From contig CAYJLB010000007.1 in the NCBI GenBank assembly GCA_964370845.1, positions 1-64,000 on the forward strand: a stretch of DNA of 64,000 bases. Direction: 5' to 3'. Origin of the DNA: CAYJLB01 sp964370845 (lineage in GTDB: Bacteria; Bacillota; Clostridia; Oscillospirales; Ruminococcaceae). The position numbers were made by a program, and so were the translations under genes. Shown here one piece after another: positions 8,377 to 18,247 of this stretch. The notes below the pieces were generated by a model, which was given only the letters and a program-made list of their open reading frames with translations, ran no database searches and was not told the DNA's origin. Each line of letters starts with the position of its first letter. Positions within the stretch are counted from its first letter, which is position 1.

Positions 8377-8686
8377 GTTAAAAGGAACAACTTTCAAATA
8401 TTTTTTCAAATGGTATTTAAGCAATAAAACAATAAAAATATGTATTTTGTGTAAAAATATAGCAAAAAATTTGTAAAAATATAATATTTTTCAGAAAAAT
8501 CCAAATTGCAGTAAAATTCAGCATTTTGACAATTTTTTTCAACTTTTAACCATACATTTTATAAGTGTTTACAAAAAATTAACACTATTTAACTTTTTTA
8601 GTGTTATAATCTATATTGTAAAGGAGTTTTTTTGTAATATTGCACAAACTTTTTTAGTGTGCGTAAAAAAAAATACAATAAAACCC
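8377..8686. other. AT-rich spacer before the CdaR-like gene
   Basis: About 310 bp of very AT-rich DNA. A 7-bp inverted repeat (8581-8587 with 8599-8605) lies next to a TATAAT (8605-8610) and an AAAGGAG (about 8620) with no open frame after it. No gene is supported. Confidence 0.5.
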
Positions 8687-8715
8687 TTGCAAAATTGTAT
8701 AAAATTGTGTATTAT
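8687..8715 (+). promoter_or_regulatory. Sigma-A promoter of the cdaR-ftsEX block
   Basis: TTGCAA at 8687-8692 and TATTAT at 8710-8715, spacer 17 bp, 65 bp before the gene. Confidence 0.65.
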
Positions 8716-8779
8716 TATGATAATGGTGTTGTTTGCAATAATCTAACGCTCAATTTATATCAGAAAAGGAGACTTTATT

Positions 8780-9865
8780 ATGTCCAACAGATTATTCCAA
8801 GGTGTTGTTCAACAAATGCGAGATACTATTGATGGGGTTATAGGTGTAATTGACGAAAGTGCAACTATTATAGCTAGTAGCGACCTGTCTAAGATAGGGG
8901 TTTCTAACGAATTTGTTTTTATGGATTTAAATGATTCACACGATATTTTCGTAAGAGATGGTTTCACTTATAAGCCTTTTGGCTCTCATATTAAACCTGA
9001 TTATGCTGTATTTGTAGAGGGAACTGACGAAGTTGCTGCTAAATACGCATCAATTCTTGCTGTAACTTTATCTAGTATCAAACAATACTATGACGAAAAA
9101 TATGACAAAAATAACTTTATTAAAAATGTTATCCTTGATAACGTTCTACCTGGCGACGTTTCCGTTAAAGCTAGAGAGCTTCACTTTGCAGCGGATATTA
9201 GCCGTGTAATTCTATTAATTAGAAGCATTTCTTCAAACGATGTTTCTGCTTTTGATGTTATTCAAAACTTGTTCCCTGATAAAAATAAAGATTTTATCTT
9301 CAACATTACTGAAACTGATATTGTTTTGGTTAAAGAAATTAAGCCTGACACTGTGCTTAAAGACTTAGAAAAACTTGCTCGTTCAATCTCTGATACTCTA
9401 AGTAGTGAATTCTACACAAGAGTTAATGTTGGTATTGGTACAGTTGTTGACAATATTAAGGAACTTGCACGTTCATTCAAAGAGGCTCAAATTGCTCTTG
9501 AAGTAGGTAAAGTTTTCGATACGGACAAGGTTATCGTTTCTTACGAAAATCTAGGTATTGCAAGACTTATTTACCATCTTCCAACAACTTTATGTGAAAC
9601 TTTCCTTAAAGAAGTGTTCAAAAAAGGTTCAATTGAAACTCTTGACCATGAAACATTGTTCACTATTCAAAGATTTTTTGACAATAGCTTAAACGTTTCT
9701 GAAACATCAAGAAAACTTTTCGTTCACAGAAACACTTTGGTGTATAGACTTGAAAAAATTAAAAAGCTTACAGGACTTGACCTTAGAGAATTTGACCACG
9801 CTATTATATTCAAAATTGCACTTATGGTTAAAAAATATCTATCTTCAAACCCAGTTAAATTCTAA
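8780..9865 (+). CDS. CdaR/PucR-family transcriptional regulator
   Basis: 361 residues. The N-terminal third (MSNRLFQGVVQQMRDTIDGVIGVIDE) resembles the putative sugar-diacid recognition domain, a GGDEF-like middle follows, and the C-terminus is a PucR-type helix-turn-helix: RRFFDNSLNVSETSRKLFVHRNTLVYRLEKI in outline (about 292-325). Such proteins are DNA-binding activators. Here the gene heads ftsE, ftsX, an M23 hydrolase and ctpA, so control of cell-wall turnover is a reasonable inference, but the ligand is unknown. SD AAAGGAG is at 8764-8770. Confidence 0.82.
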   Translation: MSNRLFQGVVQQMRDTIDGVIGVIDESATIIASSDLSKIGVSNEFVFMDLNDSHDIFVRDGFTYKPFGSHIKPDYAVFVEGTDEVAAKYASILAVTLSSIKQYYDEKYDKNNFIKNVILDNVLPGDVSVKARELHFAADISRVILLIRSISSNDVSAFDVIQNLFPDKNKDFIFNITETDIVLVKEIKPDTVLKDLEKLARSISDTLSSEFYTRVNVGIGTVVDNIKELARSFKEAQIALEVGKVFDTDKVIVSYENLGIARLIYHLPTTLCETFLKEVFKKGSIETLDHETLFTIQRFFDNSLNVSETSRKLFVHRNTLVYRLEKIKKLTGLDLREFDHAIIFKIALMVKKYLSSNPVKF

Positions 9866-9927
9866 TTTTATTAATCTTAATACCGCCTGTGGCATGCGGT
9901 TAAATTAAAAAGGCGGTGTAAAAAAAG

Positions 9928-10611
9928 TTGATCGAATTCAAAAACACTTCCGTTGTTTACCCTTCGGGAAGTGACGCACTTAATAATGTAAATTTAAAAA
10001 TAAACGATGGAGATTTCGCCTTTGTAGTCGGCCCTTCGGGAGCGGGCAAAAGTACAATGATTAAACTTTTGCTTAAAGAAGTAGAAGCTACAGAGGGGAA
10101 TGTCTATGTAAACGGCTTTAACCTTAAAAAGCTTAGAAGGCGAAATATTCCTAAACTTAGAAGAACTATTGGGGTAGTTTTTCAGGATTTTAGGCTTATT
10201 TCAAATATGACTGTATACGACAACGTGGCTTTTGTTTTGCGTGTTATTGATGCACCGCTAAAATATATCAGAAGCCGTGTTCCGTATGTTATAAGCCTTG
10301 TAGGGCTTACAGAAAAAGCGAAATCTTATCCACACGAACTTTCCGGTGGTGAACAACAACGTGTTGCTCTTGCAAGAGCACTTGTAAATGACCCGTCCCT
10401 TATTATTGCGGACGAGCCTACAGGAAACGTTGACCCTGCTCTTTCTTATGAAATTGTAGAGCTTTTAAAGGGGATAAATGCTTGCGGAACTACTGTTTTA
10501 ATGGTTACCCACGAGCATGATTTGGTTAGATATTTCGGGGGACGAATAATAAATATCGATTCGGGACAAATTGTCTTCGACGAGGTGGTAGGAGGCAGTA
10601 ATGAGAATTAG
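9928..10611 (+). CDS. ftsE: Cell-division ABC ATPase FtsE
   Basis: 227 residues from a TTG start preceded by AAGGCGGTG. FtsE is the cytoplasmic ATPase of FtsEX, which transmits force to activate peptidoglycan hydrolases at division or elongation sites. Walker A GPSGAGKST is at 35-43, signature LSGGEQQR near 139 and Walker B LIIADEPT near 160. It overlaps ftsX by 11 bases. A short inverted repeat ACCGC...GCGGT lies just upstream (about 9882-9900). Confidence 0.95.
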   Translation: MIEFKNTSVVYPSGSDALNNVNLKINDGDFAFVVGPSGAGKSTMIKLLLKEVEATEGNVYVNGFNLKKLRRRNIPKLRRTIGVVFQDFRLISNMTVYDNVAFVLRVIDAPLKYIRSRVPYVISLVGLTEKAKSYPHELSGGEQQRVALARALVNDPSLIIADEPTGNVDPALSYEIVELLKGINACGTTVLMVTHEHDLVRYFGGRIINIDSGQIVFDEVVGGSNEN

Positions 10612-11506
10612 TAGCTTTAATTACCTTATGAAACAAGGTGTTTCCGCAATTTGGACAAACTGGTTATTATCTTTCGCCTCTTTTTGTATTATGTTAGTTT
10701 CACTTTTATTAGTGGGACTTTCCTTTCTTATGACAATTAACATTGGGAATATGATTTCTAATGTAGCAGAACAAAATGAAGTTGTTGCTGTTATTGCCGA
10801 CGGGGTAAGTTATGAGCATATTATTAATATGGAAACTATCCTTGATGACATTGACAACACAGCGGAAGTTGTTTTATATTCAAAAGATGAGGCTTGGGAA
10901 TCTTTAAAGTCCGAGCTTACTGAAGAAGAACAAGCGTTATTCCAATACGCTGACACAAACCCACTACCTGATACATATAGAATACAAGTTGATGACATTA
11001 CTCTTTTAGATGAAACGGCAAGCGAAATTGCTGGAATTACTGGAATTGAGGAAGTTATGTTGCCTTCTGCTTTTGTTGACATACTTTTAAGTCTACAAAG
11101 CATAGTAAATATTGTGTCCTCAGTGCTAATTTTAGCCCTTGTGGTAGTTTCTTTAGTAATTATTTCCAACGCAACAAGAGCAAGTGTTTACGCAAGGCGA
11201 AAAGAAATCAACATTATGAAATATGTTGGCGCAAGCAATGCTTTTATTAGAATTCCTTTCTTTATTGAGGGAATGTTCATAGGTCTTTTTGCTTCTGCTG
11301 GAGCATTTGGACTTACTTATTTGTGTTATGATGCATTTTTCGAACTTTTCAGAGATAGTGATTTAATCGCTAGTATTTTGGGGACAGATGGAATTATTCC
11401 GTTTAATAGCATTATGATTCCAATTGCAATTGGATATGTTGCAGTAGGTATGACTATAGGCGCATTTGGAACTGTATTTAGCACAAGAAAACACCTTAAA
11501 GTATAA
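10601..11506 (+). CDS. ftsX: Cell-division permease FtsX
   Basis: 301 residues. The MacB/FtsX-type membrane partner has one N-terminal transmembrane segment (about 17-45), a large extracytoplasmic domain (about 50-160) and three C-terminal segments. KYVGASNAFIRIPFFIEG is a typical FtsX cytoplasmic-loop signature. The start lies inside the end of ftsE. The following gene encodes a coiled-coil M23 hydrolase, the class of protein that FtsEX activates in other bacteria. Confidence 0.94.
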   Translation: MRISSFNYLMKQGVSAIWTNWLLSFASFCIMLVSLLLVGLSFLMTINIGNMISNVAEQNEVVAVIADGVSYEHIINMETILDDIDNTAEVVLYSKDEAWESLKSELTEEEQALFQYADTNPLPDTYRIQVDDITLLDETASEIAGITGIEEVMLPSAFVDILLSLQSIVNIVSSVLILALVVVSLVIISNATRASVYARRKEINIMKYVGASNAFIRIPFFIEGMFIGLFASAGAFGLTYLCYDAFFELFRDSDLIASILGTDGIIPFNSIMIPIAIGYVAVGMTIGAFGTVFSTRKHLKV

Positions 11507-11559
11507 TCTTAATCAGAAAAAAACTGTTGATTTGATAAATTTGAAAGGGACTATTGATT

Positions 11560-12744
11560 ATGTCAAAAGTAAGTAAATACATAAAAAAATCAATTGCAAT
11601 ACTTCTTGTTTGTTTTGCTTGCGTTATGATTTTTTCTCAAAGCAATGACAATGTATTAGTAGTTGAAGCTAAAACTGAGGCTGAACTTCAAGATGAAATT
11701 GAAGCAAGTAAAGATAAGATTGAACAATATAATGCTGAAATTGACGCATTAAAAGATGATATTAATAAACAACAAGAATATCAAAACACTCTTTCTGCAA
11801 AAATCTCCACCGTTGAAGGATTAATTCAAGAACTTAATGAAAAGATTGCTGTTTTGGAGGAAAACATTGCCCAAACAGAAGCTCAATTAATTCTACAAGA
11901 AGCTGAAATTATTCAAGGGGTTGAGGATTTTAAAGAAAGATTGCGAGTTTTATATTTAAGTGGTTCTGATTCTTATGCCGAATTACTTGTGGGTACAGCG
12001 GATTTTTATGACTTGTTAATGAAAATGGAGCTTATCACCGAAGTAGCTGAACATGATGATAAAGAAATTACTGCTTTAATTGACCTTAAAAATGATTTTG
12101 AACTTACAAAATTACAACTTGAAGAAACAAAACGTGAAACGGAAGCAACAAAGGACGAAAATCAAGCTAATAAAGATGAACTAACTGAACTTTATAGTGA
12201 TAGTGTTGCTATGCAAGCGGAGTTTCAAACTCAACAAAATGCATATCAAAATATGACTGCTGCTGAACAAGCTGATATGGAAGCTGCACAACAAGAACTT
12301 GATAGACTGATTGAAGAAAGACGTCTAAAAGAAAAAGTTTATGTTGGCGGAACGTTCACATGGCCTGTACCTACACATTATTATATTTCATCATATTATG
12401 GACCTCGTTGGGGCGGGTACCACTATGGTATCGATATAGCTGGTGCTGGAATTGCTGGGCAACCAATTGTTGCTGCTAATGCTGGTGAAGTTATTATTGC
12501 TTTTAATGACGATATACCTGGATATAGCTATGGTAAATATGTTGCAATCGACCACGGTGGTGGATATGTAACTGTTTATGGACATGCTTCAAAGCTTGCT
12601 GTTAGTGTTGGTGACACAGTATCAAAGGGCGAAACTATTGCTTATGTAGGGACAACAGGTAACTCTACAGGTTATCACTTGCATTTTGAAATTAGAGAAA
12701 ATAATGTTAAGAAAGACCCTATGCTTTGGTTTACAAATAGCTAA
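11560..12744 (+). CDS. Coiled-coil M23 murein hydrolase (EnvC/PcsB-like role)
   Basis: 394 residues from ATG 11560, with GAAAGGG at 11543-11549. A signal peptide (about 1-35) is followed by two long coiled-coil stretches (about 38-110 and 160-235) and a C-terminal LytM/M23 zinc metallopeptidase domain. The metal-site motifs HYGIDIAG and HLHFEI are both intact. Coiled-coil hydrolases encoded next to ftsEX are known to be activated by it, so this is probably the FtsEX effector. It is likely an active enzyme rather than a degenerate LytM factor. Confidence 0.92.
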   Translation: MSKVSKYIKKSIAILLVCFACVMIFSQSNDNVLVVEAKTEAELQDEIEASKDKIEQYNAEIDALKDDINKQQEYQNTLSAKISTVEGLIQELNEKIAVLEENIAQTEAQLILQEAEIIQGVEDFKERLRVLYLSGSDSYAELLVGTADFYDLLMKMELITEVAEHDDKEITALIDLKNDFELTKLQLEETKRETEATKDENQANKDELTELYSDSVAMQAEFQTQQNAYQNMTAAEQADMEAAQQELDRLIEERRLKEKVYVGGTFTWPVPTHYYISSYYGPRWGGYHYGIDIAGAGIAGQPIVAANAGEVIIAFNDDIPGYSYGKYVAIDHGGGYVTVYGHASKLAVSVGDTVSKGETIAYVGTTGNSTGYHLHFEIRENNVKKDPMLWFTNS

Positions 12745-12798
12745 ATACTAAAATTTAGTTATAATCTGTGGGAAAAAGGTAAAAATAAATATAAATGC

Positions 12799-12835
12799 TT
12801 TTAACTCCTATCAAAATTGATAGGAGTTAAAAATT
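12799..12835 (+). terminator. Hairpin between the M23 gene and ctpA
   Basis: A 16-bp perfect inverted repeat (12799-12814 with 12817-12832) with almost no spacer, followed by AATTTTAG. The stem is strong and the T-run poor, so it could be a partial terminator. Confidence 0.55.
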
Positions 12836-12870
12836 TTAGTTGATAACAAAAAGAAAGGATATACTAAATA

Positions 12871-14070
12871 ATGAATAAAAAAATATCGGTGGGCATTTGC
12901 CTTAGTTTAATGATTATTGCTTCTGCTATTACTTTTATTTTGACTAGTAACTTTACTTTAAGTACAATTAATAGTACGGTTACAAATTTTGACGAAAAAG
13001 AAGAAATTTATAATAAAATCATTGAAATCGACTCAACGTTAAAAGATAATTTTTATGGAGAAATAAATCAAGATGAGGTTTTAGATGCCCTTGCAAAAGG
13101 TTATGTGACCGTGCTTAATGATCCGTATGCGTCTTATAACACTCTTGAGGAAAATGAGCAAAATATTCTTAATAATTCGGGGAAAACTGTAGGTATTGGA
13201 GTAACTTCCAAACCTGACCAAAGCGGATATATTTACATTGAAAGTGTCCTTGCAAATTCTCCCGCTGAAAAAGCTGGAATTCTCCCTGGAAGCTTAATTG
13301 TTGAAGTAGATGGAGAATCGGTAATTTCCCTTGGTTATACCGAAGCTGTGAACAGAATTCTTGGTGTAACAGGAACAAATGTTACTCTTACAATAAGAGA
13401 AGAAGGTGTTGACGAAGAAATCGTTTTAACCCGTGAAGAAATTGATATAATCAGTGTTAAAAGTAGATTAATCGAGGAAATTGGTTATGTTCAAATTACT
13501 CAATTTAACGATACTACTGATGACCAATTTAAAATTGCAGTTGACGACCTTATGGCACAAGGGGCAACAGGGCTTATTTTCGACGTTAGAAACAATTTAG
13601 GCGGAACTTTGGATTCTACCCTTGAAATACTTGATTATTTACTACCAACTGGGGCAATAGCTTATTCTATTGATAAAGATGGAAATGAAACTTTACTTGG
13701 AACTTCTGATGCAAATGAAATTGCACTTCCAATGATTATTTTAGTCAATTCCAATAGCGCAAGTGCTTCCGAACTTTTTTCCTCAGCTTTAAGAGATTAC
13801 AGCAAAGCTGAATTAGTAGGCGTTCCAACTTATGGTAAAGGTATAATGCAATCAACTTATCAACTTTCGGACGGTAGTTCAATTACTTTTACTACTGCAA
13901 CTTATCGAACTGCTTTATCGGAAAATTTTGACGGCGTTGGGCTTAACCCTGACTATACTGTAGTTATGGAAAATGATAGTTCTGCTGACATTGCTCGACT
14001 TGACGAAACTTCCGATATTCAATTAGCAACCGCTTTACAAATTTTAAGGGGAGAATACACTGGGGAATAA
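12871..14070 (+). CDS. S41-family C-terminal processing protease
   Basis: 399 residues. CtpA/CtpB-type serine proteases cleave C-termini of secreted or envelope proteins. A signal anchor (about 5-27) precedes a PDZ domain (about 105-185, with SPAEKAGILPG) and the S41 domain. The Ser-Lys dyad is visible: the serine is in NSASASE (about 298) and the lysine in TYGKG (323). The position after an M23 hydrolase suggests control of hydrolase levels. A link to spore-type CtpB cannot be shown from sequence. Confidence 0.92.
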   Translation: MNKKISVGICLSLMIIASAITFILTSNFTLSTINSTVTNFDEKEEIYNKIIEIDSTLKDNFYGEINQDEVLDALAKGYVTVLNDPYASYNTLEENEQNILNNSGKTVGIGVTSKPDQSGYIYIESVLANSPAEKAGILPGSLIVEVDGESVISLGYTEAVNRILGVTGTNVTLTIREEGVDEEIVLTREEIDIISVKSRLIEEIGYVQITQFNDTTDDQFKIAVDDLMAQGATGLIFDVRNNLGGTLDSTLEILDYLLPTGAIAYSIDKDGNETLLGTSDANEIALPMIILVNSNSASASELFSSALRDYSKAELVGVPTYGKGIMQSTYQLSDGSSITFTTATYRTALSENFDGVGLNPDYTVVMENDSSADIARLDETSDIQLATALQILRGEYTGE

Positions 14071-14135
14071 CCTCTTAAAATTTAAATAAAATAAACTATA
14101 ACAAATTTTGACCATCAAGAAAGGATGACATTTTT

Positions 14136-15569
14136 ATGACAAACAGTTATGAAAGTCCATTTTGCACGCGATACGCAAGCAAAGAAATGCAGTATATTTT
14201 TTCTGCTGATATGAAATTTACTACTTGGAGAAAACTTTGGGTGGCTCTTGCTAGAGCTGAGATGAAATTAGGACTTCCTGTAACAAAGGAACAAGTTGAA
14301 GAACTTGAAGCTAACATCGAAAATATCGACTATGAAGTAGCGGCTGCTAGAGAAGCTCTTGTAAGACATGACGTTATGGCTCACGTTCATGCTTATGGTG
14401 AAGTTTGTCCAAATGCAAAAGGGATTATCCACTTAGGTGCAACTTCTTGTTATGTTGGTGATAACACTGATATTATTATTATGAAAGAGGGCTTAAAAGT
14501 TGTAAGAAGAAAACTTATCAACGTAATAAACCAACTTTCAAATTTTGCAATGGAATATAAAGATATGCCTTGCCTTGCATACACACACTTGCAACCTGCA
14601 CAGCTTACTACTGTAGGGAAAAGAGCAACTTTGTGGTGTTATGAACTTCTTCTTGACCTTGAAGAACTTGAGTATAGAATTAATTCCCTTAAACTTTTAG
14701 GACAAAAAGGTACAACAGGAACTCAAGCTTCTTTCGTTGAACTTTTAGGTGAAGAAAATAAAGATAAAGCTAAAGACCTTGAAAAAATGATTTGTGAAGA
14801 AATGGGATTTGCTGACAGTGTTCCTGTTTCGGGGCAAACTTATTCAAGAAAAGTTGATGCAAATGTACTTTCAACTTTATCTGGAATTGCTCAATCCGCA
14901 AGTAAATTTTCAAACGATTTAAGAATTCTTGCTAACTTTAAAGAAATGGAAGAACCATTTGAAAAAAATCAAATCGGCTCCTCCGCAATGCCTTATAAGA
15001 GAAATCCTATGAGAAGTGAGAGAATTACTTCTTTAGCAAGATATGTTATGATTGACCAATTAAATCCAGCTTTCACAACTGCAACTCAATGGTTTGAAAG
15101 AACTCTTGATGACTCCGCAAATAAGAGAATTGCTGTGGCTGAGGCTTTCCTTGGCATTGATGCAATATTAAACCTACTTATGAACATTACTGACGGACTT
15201 GTAGTTTATCCTAAAGTTGTTCGTCAAAGAGTTATGAGAGAGCTTCCTTTTATGGCAACTGAAAACATTATGATGAATGCTGTTAAAAAGGGTGGAGATA
15301 GACAAGAATTACACGAAAAACTAAGAACTCACTCAATTGCTGCTGCAAAAGTTGTAAAAGAAGAAGGCCTTGAAAATGACTTAGTTGAAAGAATTGCAAA
15401 TGACCCATCTTTCTTGACTTCAAAAGAAGAAATTATGGCAATTCTACAACCAGAAAACTTTACTGGAAGAAGTTCTGATCAAGTTGTTGAGTTTGTAAAC
15501 GACCATGTAAAACCAATTATTGAAGCAAATAAAGACATTCTTTCCGAAAAAAGCGAACTAAAAGTTTAG
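14136..15569 (+). CDS. purB: Adenylosuccinate lyase
   Basis: 477 residues. The enzyme splits SAICAR and adenylosuccinate, releasing fumarate, in purine synthesis. The fumarase/aspartase superfamily signature GSSAMPYKRNP is at about 288-298, and the catalytic-histidine region THLQPAQ is at about 149-155. It has a GAAAGGA site and its own terminator. No other pur genes are adjacent. Confidence 0.96.
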   Translation: MTNSYESPFCTRYASKEMQYIFSADMKFTTWRKLWVALARAEMKLGLPVTKEQVEELEANIENIDYEVAAAREALVRHDVMAHVHAYGEVCPNAKGIIHLGATSCYVGDNTDIIIMKEGLKVVRRKLINVINQLSNFAMEYKDMPCLAYTHLQPAQLTTVGKRATLWCYELLLDLEELEYRINSLKLLGQKGTTGTQASFVELLGEENKDKAKDLEKMICEEMGFADSVPVSGQTYSRKVDANVLSTLSGIAQSASKFSNDLRILANFKEMEEPFEKNQIGSSAMPYKRNPMRSERITSLARYVMIDQLNPAFTTATQWFERTLDDSANKRIAVAEAFLGIDAILNLLMNITDGLVVYPKVVRQRVMRELPFMATENIMMNAVKKGGDRQELHEKLRTHSIAAAKVVKEEGLENDLVERIANDPSFLTSKEEIMAILQPENFTGRSSDQVVEFVNDHVKPIIEANKDILSEKSELKV

Positions 15570-15592
15570 AAAGTTTAAAAAATAAGCAATAC

Positions 15593-15631
15593 TTCGCCAA
15601 AAAGTTAATTTAATATTGACTTTTTGGCGAA
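15593..15631 (+). terminator. Terminator after purB
   Basis: 13-bp perfect stem (15593-15605 with 15619-15631), extendable inward, followed by AAAAG on this strand. The right arm contains the -35 box of the secDF promoter. Confidence 0.6.
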
Positions 15632-15644
15632 AAAGCTATATAAT
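15616..15644 (+). promoter_or_regulatory. Sigma-A promoter for secDF
   Basis: TTGACT at 15616-15621 and TATAAT at 15639-15644, spacer 17 bp. The -35 box lies inside the hairpin downstream of purB. Confidence 0.75.
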
Positions 15645-15713
15645 AATAAAGTTAATGCTGTCATAATATGTAATTTTTATGAACAGCAAAATTATTAGTA
15701 GGAGGACATTTTT

Positions 15714-18062
15714 GTGCGTAGAGTAAAAAGATCGATGTTTTTTATTGTTTTAATTGCAATCGCAGTGTTTACAGTATTAAATATTACGGGAATTAAAGTA
15801 CAACGTGGCGACTTTTTAGACACTTATATTAAGAGTATCGATGATATTCGTTGGGGTATTGATATTAGAGGTGGTGTTGATGTAACATTTGCACCTGCTG
15901 ACGGATATGATGCTTCGGATTTGGAGCTTGACAGAACGCAAGCTAAGATGGAAGAAAGATTGGCTTCATTAAACATCACTGATAGTGAAGTTTATGTTGA
16001 CTATTCAAACGACCGTGTAATCGTTCGTTTCCCTTGGAAAGAAGGGGAAGCTGACTTTAACCCTGAACAAGCTGTTCAAGAACTTGGTGAAACGGCATTT
16101 CTAACTTTTAGAGAAGGTTATGAACTTGACGAAGAAACAGGGGAAAGAACAGGAGTTACTGAGGAAAATATTATCTTAGTTGGTGAAGATGTAAAACTTG
16201 CTGCACCATCTTTTGATAGTAACACTGATGAATATTATGTTGCACTTGAACTTTCTGACGAAGGTGCACAAAAATTCTCAGATGCAACTGAAAAATTAGC
16301 AGAAGAACAAGGTTCTATCTCAATTTGGATGGACAATGTTGTAATTTCAAACGCTACAGTAAATGAACATATCACTGGTGGAAGCGTTCAAATTACAGGT
16401 AACTTCACTGCTGAAGAAGCAACTGACCTTGCTAATAAAATTAACTCAGGTGCTTTGCCTTTTGGCTTAGACACTGTTGGATTAAACATTTTATCACCTA
16501 CTGACGGTGAAAATGCAAGAGATTCAATGATTTTATCAGGTGCAATTGCATTTATTGCTATTGCGGTTATCATGATTATTCTTTATAGATTACCTGGTTT
16601 TGTAGCTATGATTGCTCTTTTCGGACAATTAGTAGGTACAATTGCTTGTCTAACAGGATTCTTTGGATTCTTTGACAGCTTTACTTTAACAATTCCTGGT
16701 ATTGCGGGTATTATCTTGGCGCTAGGTATTGGTGTTGACGCAAATATCATCACTGCTGAACGTATTAGAGAGGAACTTAGAAAAGGCAAGTCCCTTGACG
16801 GTTCACTTCACTTAGGTTTCAGCAAAGCATTTACTGCAATTTTTGACGGTAACATTACTGTTGTATTAATCGCATTAATTCTAATGGGTTCATTTGGCCC
16901 TCCAACAAATATTATGTCAACTATTCTAAGCCCACTATTCTTTATGTTTGGTCCATCAACTACTGGTGAGATTTACTCATTTGGATTTACTTTATTAGTT
17001 GGTGTAATTATGAACTTTGTTTTTGGAGTATTCGCTTCAAGACTAATGCTTTCATCATTATCTAAATTTAAAGGCTTAAGAAAAATCAATCTTTATGATA
17101 GAACTCGCAAAAACACTGAAGAAAAAGTTTACAATTTTGTAGGCAAAAAGAAAACTTTCTTCTCAATATCTTCAGCTATTATTGTTGTAACTTTAATTGT
17201 TAGCTTAATCGCAGGTGTGGTTGTTTCTATCGAATTTAAAGGTGGTTCAATCATTTCCTACTCTTACACAGGTTCAGTTTCAGCTGATGAAATTGATACA
17301 ATTGCTTCTGAAGTAGTTGGTGCTGATGTAACTGTAAATCAAGGTGAAAACTTCGCTGATGGTTCTGATTACTTTGAAATTTCATTTACTGCTGATGAAG
17401 GTTTAACTGCTGAAAAGCAAGAAACTTTGACTACAAAAATCACTGAAAAATACCCTGAAGGAAATATTTCATTACTAAATACAAGTGATGTAAATTCTAC
17501 TTTAGGTAACGAATTCTTCCAAAAATGCTTAGTTGCTGTAGCTTTTGCATTCTTAGTTCTTGTACTTTACATTGCATTTAGATTTAAGAGAATTAGCGGT
17601 TGGTCAGCGGGTGCGATGGCACTAGTTGCACTGCTACATGACGTAATTATCGTTTATGCTGCATTTGTAATTTTCAGAATGCCAATCGATGCAAACTTTA
17701 TGGCTGTTGTTCTTACAATTCTTGGTTATTCTATCAATGACACGATTGTTATTTACGATAGAATTCGTGAAAATAAGAAGCTTATGCCTAAAAACACTCC
17801 TGTTGCAATGCTAGTTAATACAAGTGTTAGCCAAACTTTAACACGTTCAGTAACTACTACTGTAACAACTGTGATTGCTTTATTAATTATCACAATTGTC
17901 GCTTTATTGACAGGTGTAAATTCAATCATTAGTTTCTCACTTCCATTGATAGTAGGTCTAATTTCAGGTACCTATTCTTCAATTTGCATTGCGACACCAT
18001 TATGGGTTATGTGGCAAGAGCATAAAGAGAAAAAACAAACTAACGATTATGCAAAAAAATAA
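15714..18062 (+). CDS. secDF: Fused protein-export protein SecDF
   Basis: 782 residues from a GTG start after GGAGGA. The SecD half includes WGIDIRGGVDVTF near residue 45, a P1 domain, and transmembrane segments from about 265. It is joined to a SecF half starting near residue 480, which repeats the pattern. RND-type intramembrane motifs GIGVDANII and ILGYSINDTIVIYDRI carry the conserved aspartates of the proton path. SecDF pulls translocated proteins outward using the proton (or sodium) gradient. The fusion is known in Bacillus and many Clostridia. Confidence 0.96.
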   Translation: MRRVKRSMFFIVLIAIAVFTVLNITGIKVQRGDFLDTYIKSIDDIRWGIDIRGGVDVTFAPADGYDASDLELDRTQAKMEERLASLNITDSEVYVDYSNDRVIVRFPWKEGEADFNPEQAVQELGETAFLTFREGYELDEETGERTGVTEENIILVGEDVKLAAPSFDSNTDEYYVALELSDEGAQKFSDATEKLAEEQGSISIWMDNVVISNATVNEHITGGSVQITGNFTAEEATDLANKINSGALPFGLDTVGLNILSPTDGENARDSMILSGAIAFIAIAVIMIILYRLPGFVAMIALFGQLVGTIACLTGFFGFFDSFTLTIPGIAGIILALGIGVDANIITAERIREELRKGKSLDGSLHLGFSKAFTAIFDGNITVVLIALILMGSFGPPTNIMSTILSPLFFMFGPSTTGEIYSFGFTLLVGVIMNFVFGVFASRLMLSSLSKFKGLRKINLYDRTRKNTEEKVYNFVGKKKTFFSISSAIIVVTLIVSLIAGVVVSIEFKGGSIISYSYTGSVSADEIDTIASEVVGADVTVNQGENFADGSDYFEISFTADEGLTAEKQETLTTKITEKYPEGNISLLNTSDVNSTLGNEFFQKCLVAVAFAFLVLVLYIAFRFKRISGWSAGAMALVALLHDVIIVYAAFVIFRMPIDANFMAVVLTILGYSINDTIVIYDRIRENKKLMPKNTPVAMLVNTSVSQTLTRSVTTTVTTVIALLIITIVALLTGVNSIISFSLPLIVGLISGTYSSICIATPLWVMWQEHKEKKQTNDYAKK

Positions 18063-18092
18063 TTAAAATCTTAAATTTAGATTAAATAAAAA

Positions 18093-18132
18093 CTGTGGCG
18101 GAACAATTACTGTTTCGTCACAGCTATTTTTT
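18093..18132 (+). terminator. Terminator after secDF
   Basis: 13-bp stem with two G-T pairs (18093-18105 with 18111-18123), followed by a T-run. Confidence 0.8.
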
Positions 18133-18153
18133 GTGAATTTTCATAAAATACAC

Positions 18154-18182
18154 TTGAAATATTCTTTCAATAGGTGTATAAT
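18154..18182 (+). promoter_or_regulatory. Sigma-A promoter for the MATE gene
   Basis: TTGAAA at 18154-18159 and TATAAT at 18177-18182, spacer 17 bp. Confidence 0.7.
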
Positions 18183-18247
18183 TTTTTTAATAGATATTAC
18201 TTTTTATAAAGCAAAACTTGTCCAAAAAGGAAAGGAACTTACTTTTT

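Noticed and set aside
8599..8640. TATAAT followed by AAAGGAG suggesting a small gene
   Set aside because: The only start codon after it (TTG 8632) is followed at once by TAA, and no -35 box fits.
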